Source: Bifidobacterium breve DSM 20213 = JCM 1192 (GTDB taxonomy: Bacteria > Actinomycetota > Actinomycetes > Actinomycetales > Bifidobacteriaceae). Taken from it: a stretch of DNA of 64,000 nucleotides. Every line of letters starts with the position of its first letter. Within the stretch, counting starts at the first letter, position 1. Both the position numbers and the translations under genes were made by a program. The notes under the pieces were generated by a model, which was not told the DNA's origin, did not search any database, and saw nothing but the letters and a program-made list of their open reading frames with translations. Of this stretch, positions 46,539 through 55,897 are shown in pieces. The stretch lies in contig NZ_AP012324.1 in assembly GCF_001025175.1 (NCBI RefSeq), positions 1,736,001 to 1,800,000 on the forward strand, written 5' to 3'.

Positions 46539-47066
46539 TTATTGCCGGTATGCCTGAGCCATATCACGGCGACGCTTGGTCTCTTTCATTTTGGGATTCT
46601 CCGGCCCCTCGTTCGGCGGTAATTGGCACAGCCATTCGCCCAGTATGCCGATAATCATATCGGCGATGCACACAGCGGCAGCAATCGCGCATTCGGTGAT
46701 GGCCTGGGAATAATACTCCGCCTCGATATGACCGATGCTCATCAGGATTTGGCCGCCGTACCAACCGGCAAGCCCCGCACCTGCCAGACCCAACGCCTTG
46801 GCCAGTACCAATGTATACACGGCGATGGTGGGGTTGATGAAGCTGTGCGGGCGCTTCTTGGGATCGGTATTGGCGTATTTATGCACCTGCAAGGCCATTA
46901 CCAGCACGATGATGCCCAGCACGGCCAGCAACCCGGTCACAATCCATGGCGCACCAATCAGCGACAACCCTGAACTTTCGCCGTAGGAAGCCAGACCGGT
47001 GCCGGCCAACAGGCCAAGTCCGGTACCGATCACATACTGCCACCATGGCGTTCGTCGTGTTTTCAC
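46539..47066 (-). CDS. DUF3180 membrane protein of the folate operon
   Basis: About 175 aa with four hydrophobic helices (around YVIGTGLGLLAGTGLASY, GLLAVLGIIVLVMALQV, ALGLAGAGLAGWYGGQIL and a C-terminal pair). The start is GTG at 47066, preceded by AAGGAGG six bases upstream; the in-frame ATG at 47141 has no ribosome site. A small DUF3180-type membrane protein regularly follows folK in actinobacteria, including mycobacteria. Function is unknown. It is the last gene of the tilS-hpt-ftsH-fol block and ends at a shared terminator. Confidence 0.8.
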   Translation of the reverse strand: MKTRRTPWWQYVIGTGLGLLAGTGLASYGESSGLSLIGAPWIVTGLLAVLGIIVLVMALQVHKYANTDPKKRPHSFINPTIAVYTLVLAKALGLAGAGLAGWYGGQILMSIGHIEAEYYSQAITECAIAAAVCIADMIIGILGEWLCQLPPNEGPENPKMKETKRRRDMAQAYRQ

Positions 47067-47159
47067 GTCCGGCCTCCTTATCTTGTACTCCACGTCCACC
47101 CTACCGGTTGAACCTGATTCACGCTCGCAGCATGATTGCATCAGAGGACGCGTCTCGCA

Positions 47160-48704
47160 TCACTGCTGCGGCATCACCCAGTTGTCAGACAGCAGTCCGA
47201 CCTGACCGGCATCCGGCGCCATAGCCAGCAGGAAGGACACAGGATCGCCTCCCAGCATGGCATCAGGATCCATGTCTAGCCAAGGGGCTAACACCGATGC
47301 GTGGCTGTGCGCAGAAGGCCAAGGAACACTGCAATTCGGCTCGTCGGAGGTCACGCCTTCCATATCAACCAAATCAAGATCGACCGCCAAATCATGAGCG
47401 GCCTCGATACTGCCCAACACGGCAATCAGGTCTGCCGCAGGCAGTTTGGTTTCGAGTTGCACCACCGCGCTCATGGCGTCCGGACCATCAAAATGACTGA
47501 CGTGGTACAGCGGGGAAATGCCCTGCACCTGATTGCCGGGCACACTGTCAAGCGAGACGATGGTTTCGCGGAATATCTTTTCCGCATCATGCGATGCCGA
47601 ATCCAACGAAACAATCGCCTTGCGCGAGACGGGTTTCTCATCCGTTCCCGCCGGCGGGAACTGGCTTGCGAAGCGAGACTGAGGGTGGTCTTCTTGTGCG
47701 CCGGCCGACAACCCCCAACCAGCAGGGGCAGATTCCTTCTTGCCCGCGTGGCTGCTCAGCATCCAATCTTCGCTTTCCAGCTGCACGGCATTGCGGTCTG
47801 GAGCGACCGCCAACAAACTGGCCACCGGTCCGCCGTGCGCACCTGCCAGCTTGGCATTGGGATTGAGCGCGGCCCATGGAGCCAGCACAAAAGCACGCTG
47901 CCATGCACGCGGGTGAGGCAACGCCAAATCGGGATCGGCGCTGGTAATGCCGTCATAATCGATGATGTCAAGATCCAAAGGCCTGGAGTCCCAATGGTTC
48001 TCGCGGATACGGCCATGATCCGCCTCAATGCCTTGCAATGCGGCAAGCAGCTCATGGCTGCCCATCTCAGTCTCCAGCTCCACTACGGCATTCAGGAAGT
48101 CCGGCGTGCCATCGGCCATACCCCATGCGGCAGTACGGTACAGCGGAGAAATACCGGTCACCTGCGTGCCGGGCAGTGCGTCGATCTCCCGCACTGCGGC
48201 CCGTAGCGTGGATTCCACCTCACTCACGTTGCCACCCAGCGCCACCACTGCGCTATGCATGGAAGGGATGACGGGGGAAACCACCGACGAAGCCGGTTCA
48301 TGCAGCTGCTCCGACAAAGCTTGTTCCGCATCGCCGCAAGCCCCATCACGCACCCGAGTAATGGAGACGGACACATCATCGAACGCCACGACGATCGGCG
48401 CATGCGGCTTATGCACGGTGACGTCAATCTGCATCACAGCCGGTGCATCGGCAAGAATACGATCGGCGATGAGCTGAGCGAGCCGTTCGATAAGGCCCAC
48501 ATGAGGCCCCTCGATGACGGCGACGATATCTTTGGCCACACGGCCATAGTCGATGGTGTCGTTGAGATCATCGGATTGGCCGGCCCTCGTCAGATTAAGA
48601 TGCAGCGTGGCATCCACGACGAACGTCTGCGGCCGCTCATGTTCAAAGGCGAGCACGCCGTGGGTGCCATTGGCATGCACGCCGGTAAGTGTGATGGTAT
48701 CCAT
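47160..48704 (-). CDS. folB-folK: FolB-FolK fusion with a second, degenerate FolK copy
   Basis: 514 aa. Residues 1-118 are dihydroneopterin aldolase (GVHANGTHGVLAFEHERPQTFVVDA, with the active-site Glu). Residues 145 to about 320 are 6-hydroxymethyl-7,8-dihydropterin pyrophosphokinase with ALGGNVSE, the RENHWDSRPLDLDIIDYDG catalytic signature and LPHPRAWQRAFVLAPW. Residues about 357-514 are a second FolK-like copy (QGISPLYHVSHFDGPDAMSAVVQLETKL ... VLAPWLDMDPDAMLGGDP) that has lost the RxxxxWxxR residues and is surely inactive as a kinase. The linker (about 321-356) is encoded by a REP-like element. It follows folP with an 11-bp gap. Confidence 0.9.
   Translation of the reverse strand: MDTITLTGVHANGTHGVLAFEHERPQTFVVDATLHLNLTRAGQSDDLNDTIDYGRVAKDIVAVIEGPHVGLIERLAQLIADRILADAPAVMQIDVTVHKPHAPIVVAFDDVSVSITRVRDGACGDAEQALSEQLHEPASSVVSPVIPSMHSAVVALGGNVSEVESTLRAAVREIDALPGTQVTGISPLYRTAAWGMADGTPDFLNAVVELETEMGSHELLAALQGIEADHGRIRENHWDSRPLDLDIIDYDGITSADPDLALPHPRAWQRAFVLAPWAALNPNAKLAGAHGGPVASLLAVAPDRNAVQLESEDWMLSSHAGKKESAPAGWGLSAGAQEDHPQSRFASQFPPAGTDEKPVSRKAIVSLDSASHDAEKIFRETIVSLDSVPGNQVQGISPLYHVSHFDGPDAMSAVVQLETKLPAADLIAVLGSIEAAHDLAVDLDLVDMEGVTSDEPNCSVPWPSAHSHASVLAPWLDMDPDAMLGGDPVSFLLAMAPDAGQVGLLSDNWVMPQQ
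47640..47740. repeat. REP/BIME-like element inside the folB-folK reading frame
   Basis: It reads CCCGCCGGCGGGAACTGG, then GAGACTGAGGGTGGTC, then CAACCCCCAACCAGCAGGGG, the same order of blocks as the intergenic copies at 49.6 and 50.4 kb. It is translated in frame as the linker AGWGLSAGAQEDHPQSRFAS between the two FolK domains. Confidence 0.7.
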
Positions 48705-48715
48705 AATGCTGCTTT

Positions 48716-49594
48716 CTACGAGAGATACTGGCGCCAGATGTTGCCGGCTATGACGGCGGCATGGCTCTTGGCCACGTCATGCACACGTACGGCCCATGCG
48801 CCATGTTCGGCGCTGAGAGCCGACAGCGCAGCAGTCACATCGTCGCGCTGGGCCATGGTCGGCCCGTCCTCGCCGACTGCACCGGCCTCGGTGAGCATCG
48901 CCGAAATAAAGCGTTTGCGCGATTGACCAATCAGTACCGGGTATCCGGTGCCGCGGAAGGTCTCGAGGCCCGTCAGCAGCGGCAGGTTGTGCTCAATGCT
49001 GGGCTTGGAAAAGCCCAGACCCGGATCAATGATGATGCGTTCCGGCTTGACTCCAGCGGCCAGTACACCGTCAACCTGGCGCATGAGTTCGTCATGGACG
49101 TCGGTCAGCACACCATGCTCGTATACGGAAGTGTCCTGATCGGGGTTCGCCCCCTTGGATCCGGCAAGCCAGCCACGCCAGTGCTGCACGATATACAGGC
49201 AGTCATGGTCGGCAATCACATGAGGCAGATTCGCGTCCAGCGTACCTCCGGAGACGTCATTGATGATCTGCGCTCCCCCATCCAGAGCCGCTGCGGCCAC
49301 GGACGCGCGGGTGGTGTCGATGGACAGCACCGCACCGGCCGGAATCAGCGCGTTGACGGCACCGGTGATGCGGGCCAGTTCATCCTCCTCAGACACTCGC
49401 TTGGCACCGGGACGCGTGGATTCGGCGCCGATGTCGATGATGTCGGCGCCGGCGGCCATCATATCGCGACCATGTTGTGCGGCCTTGGCCGGGTCCAACC
49501 ACAGGCCGCCGTCCGAGAGCGAGTCCTCGGTGATATTGAGCACGCCCATCACCATGGTGTGCGATGCGTCGTGCAATGCTTGCAAACCAGTCAT
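48716..49594 (-). CDS. folP: dihydropteroate synthase
   Basis: About 292 aa from the ATG at 49594 (MTGLQALHDASHT), preceded by AAAGGA; the open frame extends 58 codons further into a REP-like element. VMGVLNITEDSLSDGG (pterin/pyrophosphate loop), IIDIGAESTRPGA, LSIDTTRASVAAAAL, IINDVSGG and RIIIDPGLGFSKPSIEHN are all DHPS motifs. It joins p-aminobenzoate to the pterin made by FolB and FolK and is the sulfonamide target. The gene lies between folE and folB-folK on one strand. Confidence 0.95.
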   Translation of the reverse strand: MTGLQALHDASHTMVMGVLNITEDSLSDGGLWLDPAKAAQHGRDMMAAGADIIDIGAESTRPGAKRVSEEDELARITGAVNALIPAGAVLSIDTTRASVAAAALDGGAQIINDVSGGTLDANLPHVIADHDCLYIVQHWRGWLAGSKGANPDQDTSVYEHGVLTDVHDELMRQVDGVLAAGVKPERIIIDPGLGFSKPSIEHNLPLLTGLETFRGTGYPVLIGQSRKRFISAMLTEAGAVGEDGPTMAQRDDVTAALSALSAEHGAWAVRVHDVAKSHAAVIAGNIWRQYLS

Positions 49595-49604
49595 TGTGTT
49601 CCTT

Positions 49605-49712
49605 TCTGCTCCTGCTGGTGGGGGCTGCCCAGCCATAGGCTGACTGAGGGTGGTCGGGCTGTGGTTTACCACTCCCAGTCGGCTGTGCCGCCAGCCCCCG
49701 CCAGCAGGCGGC
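49605..49712. repeat. REP/BIME-like element between folE and folP
   Basis: CTCCTGCTGGTGGGGGCTG at the left and CAGCCCCCGCCAGCAGG at the right form the outer arms. GGCTGACTGAGGGTGGTC and CCACTCCCAGTCGGC form the inner pair. It starts about 10 bases upstream of the folP ATG and would be transcribed in the fol operon leader of folP. Confidence 0.8.
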
Positions 49713-49724
49713 CAATTTATTGAT

Positions 49725-49790
49725 GAGGTCTCTCCCTCAGTCAGCCTTACGGCTGCCAGCTCCCTCATCAGAAGGAGCTTGTCTCCTCCA
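49725..49790. repeat. second REP/BIME-like element between folE and folP
   Basis: Shorter copy: GAGGTCTCTCCCTCAGTCAGC and CAGCTCCCTCATCAGAAGG with a TTACGG centre. It resembles the 22.9-kb subtype (CTCCCTC / CTGAGGGAG) more than its immediate neighbour, so the two are probably independent insertions. Confidence 0.65.
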
Positions 49791-50456
49791 CTATTTATCC
49801 AGAATCAGGCTCATGGCCTCGGCTCGGGTGGCGGGGTTGCGCAGCAGGCCACGCACCGCGGAGGTCACTGTACGGGCGGAGGACTTCTTGATGCCACGCA
49901 TCGACATGCACAGGTGCTCGCATTCAGTCACCACAATCACGCCGCGTGCGCCCGCATATTCCACCAGCGCATCGGCGATCTGCTGGGTCAATCGCTCCTG
50001 CACTTGCGGGCGGCGAGCATACACCTCGACCAATCGGGCAAGCTTGCTCAGACCCATCACTCCGTCTTTGGCCGGAATATAGCCGACGTGAGCCACTCCA
50101 TGGAACGGGAGCAAATGGTGTTCGCATACCGAATACAGTTCGATGTCCTTGACCAGCACCAGTTCGTCGGTATCGACGTCGAAATGCTTCTCCAGCACAT
50201 CGGCCGGCGAGGCCTGCAGGCCGGCGAACAGCTCACGGCAGGCACGGGCGATGCGGTCGGGTGTCTCCACCAGTCCCTCGCGCTCGGGATCCTCACCGAT
50301 CGACTTCAGGAACAGGCGTACTGCCTGACGCACGCCTTCTTCGTCGTATGAAGATTCCTCCCGCTGGCGACTTTCGGACCCAGAACCACCCCCAGTCGGC
50401 TGCGCCGCCAGCCCCCGCCAGCGGGGGCAAGATTCTATATATTCGTTCATCTTCAT
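49791..50456 (-). CDS. folE: GTP cyclohydrolase I
   Basis: 221 aa as annotated here. The catalytic core from about residue 38 is intact: [16 protein letters not shown], the zinc motif [36 protein letters not shown] and [15 protein letters not shown] (second Cys). It opens the GTP ring as the first step of folate synthesis. Residues about 8-34 ([20 protein letters not shown]...) are encoded by a REP-like element, so the native N terminus has been replaced or extended. AGGGAG precedes two close ATGs (50456 and 50450), the likely start; no good internal start exists. Confidence 0.92.
   Translation of the reverse strand: MKMNEYIESCPRWRGLAAQPTGGGSGSESRQREESSYDEEGVRQAVRLFLKSIGEDPEREGLVETPDRIARACRELFAGLQASPADVLEKHFDVDTDELVLVKDIELYSVCEHHLLPFHGVAHVGYIPAKDGVMGLSKLARLVEVYARRPQVQERLTQQIADALVEYAGARGVIVVTECEHLCMSMRGIKKSSARTVTSAVRGLLRNPATRAEAMSLILDK
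50350..50432. repeat. REP/BIME-like element inside the 5' end of folE
   Basis: CCTCCCGCTGGCGAC at one end and CAGCCCCCGCCAGCGGGGG at the other, with ACCACCCCCAGTCGGCTGC inside. It is translated as the N-terminal extension of FolE. Confidence 0.8.
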
Positions 50457-50546
50457 CTCTCCCTTGATACCGGCTTTACAACGACGTCGGCCCGATCTGG
50501 CATACGGACGAAACCATATGCCGGATCGGGCCGAACAGTCATCGAA

Positions 50547-52643
50547 TCACTCTTCCGTCTTCATACCGACTGAACGCTTGAGACTGTCGGGAATCTCCAC
50601 CGGAGGCTTATCGGAGTCGGGGCGGTGTTCGTTGGACAGCCACACCGGACGGACCGGAGCCTTCTTGATCGGTGCGAAGATCTCCGCGAGCTCCTTCTCG
50701 TTGAGCGTTTCCTTGACCAGCAGCTGGCGAACCAGTTCGTCGAGGATATCGCGGTTCTCGTTGATGATGGTCCACGCTTCGGTATGCGCGGTTTCCACGA
50801 GCTTCAACACCTCGTCATCAATCACCTCGGCGGTGCGATCGGAGTACTTACGCGGCTGCAGACCGTCCATCACGGTGGTCTGGTCATCGTCGTCGCCCCA
50901 CTTGATGGCACCGAGCTTGTCGGAGAACCCGTATTCGATCACCATGGTGCGGGCGATGTTCGTGGCCTTCTCGATATCGTTCGAGGCACCGGTGGTTGGA
51001 TCGTGGAACACGATCTCCTCAGCAGTACGGCCGCCCATAGCGTAGGCCATCTGGTCGAGCAGCTGGTTGCGCGACTGCGAGTAGCGGTCGGAAGTGGGCA
51101 TCACGGCGGTGTAGCCGAGTGCACGGCCGCGCGGCAGAATCGTCACCTTGGTCACCGGATCGGTGTTGTTCAGGGCGGCGGCCACCAGAGCATGGCCACC
51201 CTCGTGGTATGCGGTGTTGCGCAGCTCTTCCAGGGCCATGCCCTTGGACTTGCGCTTCGGACCGGCCTGGACACGATCAATGGCCTCGTCAATGGCACGG
51301 TTGTCGATGAGCTGGGCACCGGCGCGGGCGCACAGCAGGGCAGCTTCGTTGAGCACATTGGCCAAGTCGGCACCAGTGAAGCCCGGGGTACGCACGGCGA
51401 CCATGTGCAGGTCGACATCCGGCACGAACGGCTTGCCCTTGGCATGCACCTTCAGGATCGCCTCACGGCCTTCCAAATCGGGTGCGGCCACGCCTACCTG
51501 ACGGTCGAATCGACCCGGGCGCAGCAGGGCGGGGTCAAGCACGTCGGGACGGTTGGTCGCGGCGATGATGATGAGGTTAGTGTCGTTGTCGAAACCATCC
51601 ATCTCCACGAGCAGCTGATTCAGCGTCTGCTCACGTTCGTCATGGCCACCACCCATGCCGGAGCCACGCTTGCGGCCCACGGCATCGATTTCGTCGATGA
51701 AGATAATGGCGGGAGCGTTCTTCTTGGCCTCGTCAAACAGGTCACGCACACGGGAGGCACCGAGTCCGACGAACATCTCGACGAAGTCGGAACCGGCCAT
51801 CGAGTAGAACGGCACGCCGGCCTCGCCTGCGATGGCTCGGGCCAGCAGCGTCTTACCGGTTCCAGGAGGGCCATACAACAGCACGCCGCGCGGAATGCGA
51901 GCGCCCAATGCCTTGTACTTGGACGGATCCTTGAGGAAGTCCTTGATTTCCTCCACCTCGGCCACGGCCTCATCCTCGCCGGCCACATCGGCGAACTTGG
52001 TGGTGGGGGTCTGACCTTCGAGCAGCTTGCCGCTGTTCTTCTTGCCGCCCATGCCGAGCATGCCACCGGCACCGCCCATGCGGCTCATCAGGAACCAGAA
52101 CAAGGCGAAGACGATGATGAACGGCAGAATAGAGGTGATGAGGTAGCTCATCATGCTGGTCTGCTCGATGTTGGAGGTCCAGCCCTTGGACAAATCACCG
52201 TTCTCCACGGCCTTGGCCACCTGAGCGCCCTGCGCAAAGGTGTAGTAGAACTGAACGTTCTTGCCGTAGTTGGTCACCTTGCCGGTGTCCGGATCCTTCT
52301 TGGAATAGTCGTTCTTGAGCTCAAGACGGACTACCTGCTTGTTATCCGTGATTTCGGCGTAGGTGGCTTTACCCTGGTTCAACAGCGCAAAGCCGTCTTT
52401 GGTGTCGATGGTTTTGGTGCCGCTGCCAGCAAACATCTGGAACATCAGCACGACCATAATCACCAGTACCGCGCCCCACAACCACGGCGACTGCCAGACC
52501 GGCTTGTTCTCATTGCCGTTCTTACGGCCATTGTTGTCGTTGCCGCGGTTGAACGGGTTGTTGAATGGGTTGCCGTTGTTGCGGTTATTGTTCGAGTTCG
52601 GGTTATTCCCGTTGCCCGAACCGGGCCCCTGGGGGAAACTCAT
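50547..52643 (-). CDS. ftsH: ATP-dependent zinc metalloprotease FtsH
   Basis: 698 aa. A Gly/Asn-rich N-terminal tail (about 1-45), TM1, an extracytoplasmic domain and TM2 precede the AAA module with Walker [17 protein letters not shown] (near 261), Walker [15 protein letters not shown] and the second region of homology [18 protein letters not shown]. The M41 protease site is [13 protein letters not shown] (near 480). It degrades membrane and short-lived regulatory proteins. It overlaps hpt by four bases and lies upstream of folE, the conserved actinobacterial order. Confidence 0.96.
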   Translation of the reverse strand: MSFPQGPGSGNGNNPNSNNNRNNGNPFNNPFNRGNDNNGRKNGNENKPVWQSPWLWGAVLVIMVVLMFQMFAGSGTKTIDTKDGFALLNQGKATYAEITDNKQVVRLELKNDYSKKDPDTGKVTNYGKNVQFYYTFAQGAQVAKAVENGDLSKGWTSNIEQTSMMSYLITSILPFIIVFALFWFLMSRMGGAGGMLGMGGKKNSGKLLEGQTPTTKFADVAGEDEAVAEVEEIKDFLKDPSKYKALGARIPRGVLLYGPPGTGKTLLARAIAGEAGVPFYSMAGSDFVEMFVGLGASRVRDLFDEAKKNAPAIIFIDEIDAVGRKRGSGMGGGHDEREQTLNQLLVEMDGFDNDTNLIIIAATNRPDVLDPALLRPGRFDRQVGVAAPDLEGREAILKVHAKGKPFVPDVDLHMVAVRTPGFTGADLANVLNEAALLCARAGAQLIDNRAIDEAIDRVQAGPKRKSKGMALEELRNTAYHEGGHALVAAALNNTDPVTKVTILPRGRALGYTAVMPTSDRYSQSRNQLLDQMAYAMGGRTAEEIVFHDPTTGASNDIEKATNIARTMVIEYGFSDKLGAIKWGDDDDQTTVMDGLQPRKYSDRTAEVIDDEVLKLVETAHTEAWTIINENRDILDELVRQLLVKETLNEKELAEIFAPIKKAPVRPVWLSNEHRPDSDKPPVEIPDSLKRSVGMKTEE

Positions 52644-53203
52644 GCTTGCACTCCTTGGTAAACGGACGGCTTGAGGACCGCGATCGAGTCGAGGTTGCGG
52701 TAGCGTTCGTCGTAATCGAGACCAAAGCCGACCACGAACTCATCCGGAATCTCATAGCCGGCGTACTTCACATCCACGTCCACCTCTCGGCGGGAAGGCT
52801 TGCTCAGCAGAGCAAACACCTCCACGGAGGCGGCGCCACGACGTTTCAGCTCCTCGACCAGCCACGCGAGCGTGCGTCCTGAATCAACAATATCCTCTAC
52901 GATCACAATGTGCCGTCCGCGAACATCTGCGGACAAATCCTGACGAACCGTAATCTCACCACTGGATACTGTGCCCGAACCGTAACTGGACAGACTCATG
53001 AAATCAATCTGCACAGGGATGCTCATGGCCTGGCTGAACTCGACCAGCGTGTTCACGGCCCCCTTCAGCACGGCAACCAGCAGTGGGTCCTTGCCACGAT
53101 AATCGTCACTTACCCGCGCGGCGACCTCATGGATTTTGGCATCGATCTGTTCTCTGCTGACCAGCTCGTGGTCAATATCTTCCTCAACGTCAGCGATTCG
53201 CAT
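52640..53203 (-). CDS. hpt: hypoxanthine phosphoribosyltransferase
   Basis: 187 aa from the ATG at 53203 (MRIADVEEDIDHELVS). The PRPP loop HIVIVEDIVDSGRTLAWLVEEL and the DPLLVAVLKGAVNTL segment are diagnostic; EFVVGFGLDYDERYRNLDSIAVL closes the purine site. It salvages hypoxanthine/guanine to IMP/GMP. The start lies within the last codons of tilS (14-bp overlap), and its stop overlaps the ftsH start, so the three are translationally linked. Confidence 0.94.
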   Translation of the reverse strand: MRIADVEEDIDHELVSREQIDAKIHEVAARVSDDYRGKDPLLVAVLKGAVNTLVEFSQAMSIPVQIDFMSLSSYGSGTVSSGEITVRQDLSADVRGRHIVIVEDIVDSGRTLAWLVEELKRRGAASVEVFALLSKPSRREVDVDVKYAGYEIPDEFVVGFGLDYDERYRNLDSIAVLKPSVYQGVQA

Positions 53204-54341
53204 GGGCTCTATCTTGGCACACGCGAATGACGTGTTTCTGGCGCTTTGCTGAATATCCGCTGGGAAGTGCGACCGCCCCCTGACCATGCCAGTCGACGAC
53301 CAGGCGATTGATGGCCTCGATTTGCGCGGAACTTGCGCTGATACCAGCCCGGGAGAGCGCATGGGCGATGGCTCGAAGACGGATTGCCTCATGTGTCGAT
53401 TGCAGCGGTTTGACGGCAATGACCAAGCTGGGTTCTCGCTCCAGATCATTCGACTTGTCCGTCATGCCGGCAACGGAGGTTCCTTGTGATTCCGCCGTTT
53501 TCAGGGTGCTGCCAAGGGCTTCGATCATGGTCTTATCCGCCTGTTGATCCAGATACTCCTTGTCCAGTCTCGCCAATCGTGCGCCGTTGGCGATATGCTG
53601 CGTTACATCGGCACCGGCGAACCGCTTGATTGCCGGCAACAGGTCATGCCGGATACGTGAGCGGAGCGGGTAGTCTCGCGGCAGCTCGCCATCCACATCA
53701 TCGCCGTTGGTGGGATCGTCCCAATAATGAATGTTCAAATCCTCGCAGATGCCGGTGGTTTCGGCTCGAGAAACGCCGATCAGCGGTCTGAGAAACATGA
53801 TGCCGTCGCGGTGCATTACCTGCGGCATACCGGCCAGCGCATCAACGCCGCCACTGCGCAACAGCCCGATCAGCACCGTTTCCGCCTGGTCATCCAATGT
53901 ATGAGCCAGCAACACCACAGCGGCATTCAGCTCGCGTGCCGCACCGCACAATTCCCCATACCGTGCCTCACGGGCGGCAGCCTCGACGCCTTCGCCCTGC
54001 ACATGCACGCTGGCTGTACGAACAGCAACCGGGGCAAGGCCACAATCGCGGCATCGTTCAGCGGTCAAAGTCGCCACCCGATCGGAGCCTGACTGCAAAC
54101 CATGATCCACGATCACCGCACCGCACCGCAAACCAAGACTAGCGCAGACAATTCGGCAAACCGCGGCCAGCGCCATCGAATCACGCCCACCCGAGCAGGC
54201 GACCAGCACCAAAGGCGCGTCGGGGGCCGCCTGGTGCTCACCATGCCGGGCAAATTCGGGCGACTGCATCCCTAATCCGGCCGATTCCAATGCCAGCCGG
54301 ACGGCACCAATCGCCTTACGCAATCGAGCCGAATATGCCAT
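53190..54341 (-). CDS. tilS: tRNA(Ile)-lysidine synthetase
   Basis: 383 aa. The PP-loop VACSGGRDSMALAAV (about 47-61) binds ATP. LLAHTLDDQAETVLIGLLRSGG and LRPLIGVSRAETTGICEDLNIHYWDDPTN are TilS motifs, followed by a C-terminal helical/KARL region. It converts C34 of tRNA-Ile2 (CAU) to lysidine, so that AUA codons are read. It is followed by the overlapping hpt; dacB lies 36 bp upstream. Confidence 0.94.
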   Translation of the reverse strand: MAYSARLRKAIGAVRLALESAGLGMQSPEFARHGEHQAAPDAPLVLVACSGGRDSMALAAVCRIVCASLGLRCGAVIVDHGLQSGSDRVATLTAERCRDCGLAPVAVRTASVHVQGEGVEAAAREARYGELCGAARELNAAVVLLAHTLDDQAETVLIGLLRSGGVDALAGMPQVMHRDGIMFLRPLIGVSRAETTGICEDLNIHYWDDPTNGDDVDGELPRDYPLRSRIRHDLLPAIKRFAGADVTQHIANGARLARLDKEYLDQQADKTMIEALGSTLKTAESQGTSVAGMTDKSNDLEREPSLVIAVKPLQSTHEAIRLRAIAHALSRAGISASSAQIEAINRLVVDWHGQGAVALPSGYSAKRQKHVIRVCQDRAHANR

Positions 54342-54376
54342 GCCTCATCACCCGCCTTACCGTTACCGTTCGGCCA

Positions 54377-55873
54377 TCACAGCTCGGCCAGCTTAGTGAT
54401 GAATGCGCTGATGGCATTGCTCGCGGCCCAGTAATCCGCAGGATTATTAATCACCACCGCAAAAGACAACGCTCCCCCATGCGTACGGGACACATTGCCG
54501 GCCATCGAGGTGACCGTATCCAAACTACCGGTTTTGACGCGAAGCAAGCCGGCGACATCATCACTGGTGTATCGCTTCCGCGCCGAACCGACCAGACCAG
54601 CAACCGATAATCCTTCGGCCGCAGGGGCTCCATCGCCGACCGTCAGGTTACGCTGCTGCACGGCGGCCAATGTGCGCACGGTCAGCTGAGAGCCAGGAGA
54701 CAGACCCGAGCAGTCGGCCATAGTAAGACCGTTGATGTCGATTTTGAGGTTGCCAAGCACTGTCCGCACCGCTTTGGTGGCACCTTCCGGGCTGTTGTTC
54801 TCCGAGCGTGCCAGTGCGGTGAGTCTGCCAAACTCCTCGGCCAAGGTATTGTCTGAATGACGCAACATGAACGCCAGGATTTCGGACAACGTTGCGGAGC
54901 TTACCGAAGTTATGGGGCTTGCGCCCTGAGGGGCGGCGTGTGCCGCCGGCTCCGCCTCCACGGTGATGCCGTGCTGTTGCAGCAGACCGGAGAACGTCGC
55001 GGCGACGTCCGCTGCAGTGTGCGGCGATAGTTCAGGGTATCCGGCCGAGGCATCCGGGTTGGCGGGCGCGGGCATGCTGTCGGAATATTGACGCCCGCCA
55101 TCGATGGCCATGGATGATACCGATGTGAAATACGTGGTGTATTCGCCTAGCACGCCACCATCGGCGTTGCGCAGGCCCGTGGGTATGCGGGAATCGCCGA
55201 ATAATGTGTCGTCGTAGTTGACGTGCACCGTGGTGATGCCGCGTTGCGCAAGGGCCGCAGCCGTGGCCTGCGCAAGAGTGTTCAGCCCGGCACGGCCGTT
55301 AATATGGTCGGCATCGGAATCGCCGGCAGACAGCAGCATGTCGCCATTGCCTTTGAGCGTCACCGTGTCGCTGCCGGTATCAGATTGGGTAAGAAACACC
55401 TGCGTGTCCAACGTGGCGGCCATGTTCAACGTGGATGATGCCGCGAGCGCGGTAAGCGTCTTCATAGTGGATGCGGGTTCGCGCGGAGTGCCTGACTCGT
55501 GCTCGGCGGCGACAGTGCCCCGGGCATCCTCGACCACCACCGAAACATCAGAGCCCACGCCTTCAGCCGCCAGCAGCTCGTTCATCACTTCGCCCGCAGC
55601 CGCGGCGTCGATAGTCTTGGTAGCGTCAAGGGAACCGGCGATGGTGCCTCCTTGCTTGGCCGAAACGGGGTCAGCGAAAGTGGGGGCGTCGACCGGTTTG
55701 AGGGTGAGCATACCAGGCATGACATCGTACACATCTGCAATGCAGTAGCCCGCGAATAGCGCAATCGTTATCAGCACGGAGATGATTACGGTAATCGTGC
55801 GTCGGACGGATCGGCGCGCGCTATGATTCGCCGCTCCACGCCGTTGGCGACGTGACATCGCAGTGGACGTCAT
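54377..55873 (-). CDS. dacB: D-alanyl-D-alanine carboxypeptidase/endopeptidase (PBP4, S13)
   Basis: 498 aa. One N-terminal hydrophobic segment (about 26-47) anchors or secretes it. Penicillin-binding motifs are SxxK in REPASTMKTLTA (Ser135, Lys138), SxN in MLRHSDNTLAEEFG and KTG in RVKTGSLDTVTS. S13 enzymes trim or cut peptidoglycan cross-links outside the membrane. It is upstream of tilS, as in mycobacteria, and 25 bp downstream of the ABC permease gene, so it may belong to either unit. Confidence 0.93.
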   Translation of the reverse strand: MTSTAMSRRQRRGAANHSARRSVRRTITVIISVLITIALFAGYCIADVYDVMPGMLTLKPVDAPTFADPVSAKQGGTIAGSLDATKTIDAAAAGEVMNELLAAEGVGSDVSVVVEDARGTVAAEHESGTPREPASTMKTLTALAASSTLNMAATLDTQVFLTQSDTGSDTVTLKGNGDMLLSAGDSDADHINGRAGLNTLAQATAAALAQRGITTVHVNYDDTLFGDSRIPTGLRNADGGVLGEYTTYFTSVSSMAIDGGRQYSDSMPAPANPDASAGYPELSPHTAADVAATFSGLLQQHGITVEAEPAAHAAPQGASPITSVSSATLSEILAFMLRHSDNTLAEEFGRLTALARSENNSPEGATKAVRTVLGNLKIDINGLTMADCSGLSPGSQLTVRTLAAVQQRNLTVGDGAPAAEGLSVAGLVGSARKRYTSDDVAGLLRVKTGSLDTVTSMAGNVSRTHGGALSFAVVINNPADYWAASNAISAFITKLAEL

Positions 55874-55897
55874 CAGACTCCCTATCTCACGGGTCGG

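Noticed and set aside
48716..49768. Longer start for folP through the upstream REP-like element
   Set aside because: AAAGGA precedes the ATG at 49594 and the N terminus then matches other dihydropteroate synthases; here the element is upstream and not coding.
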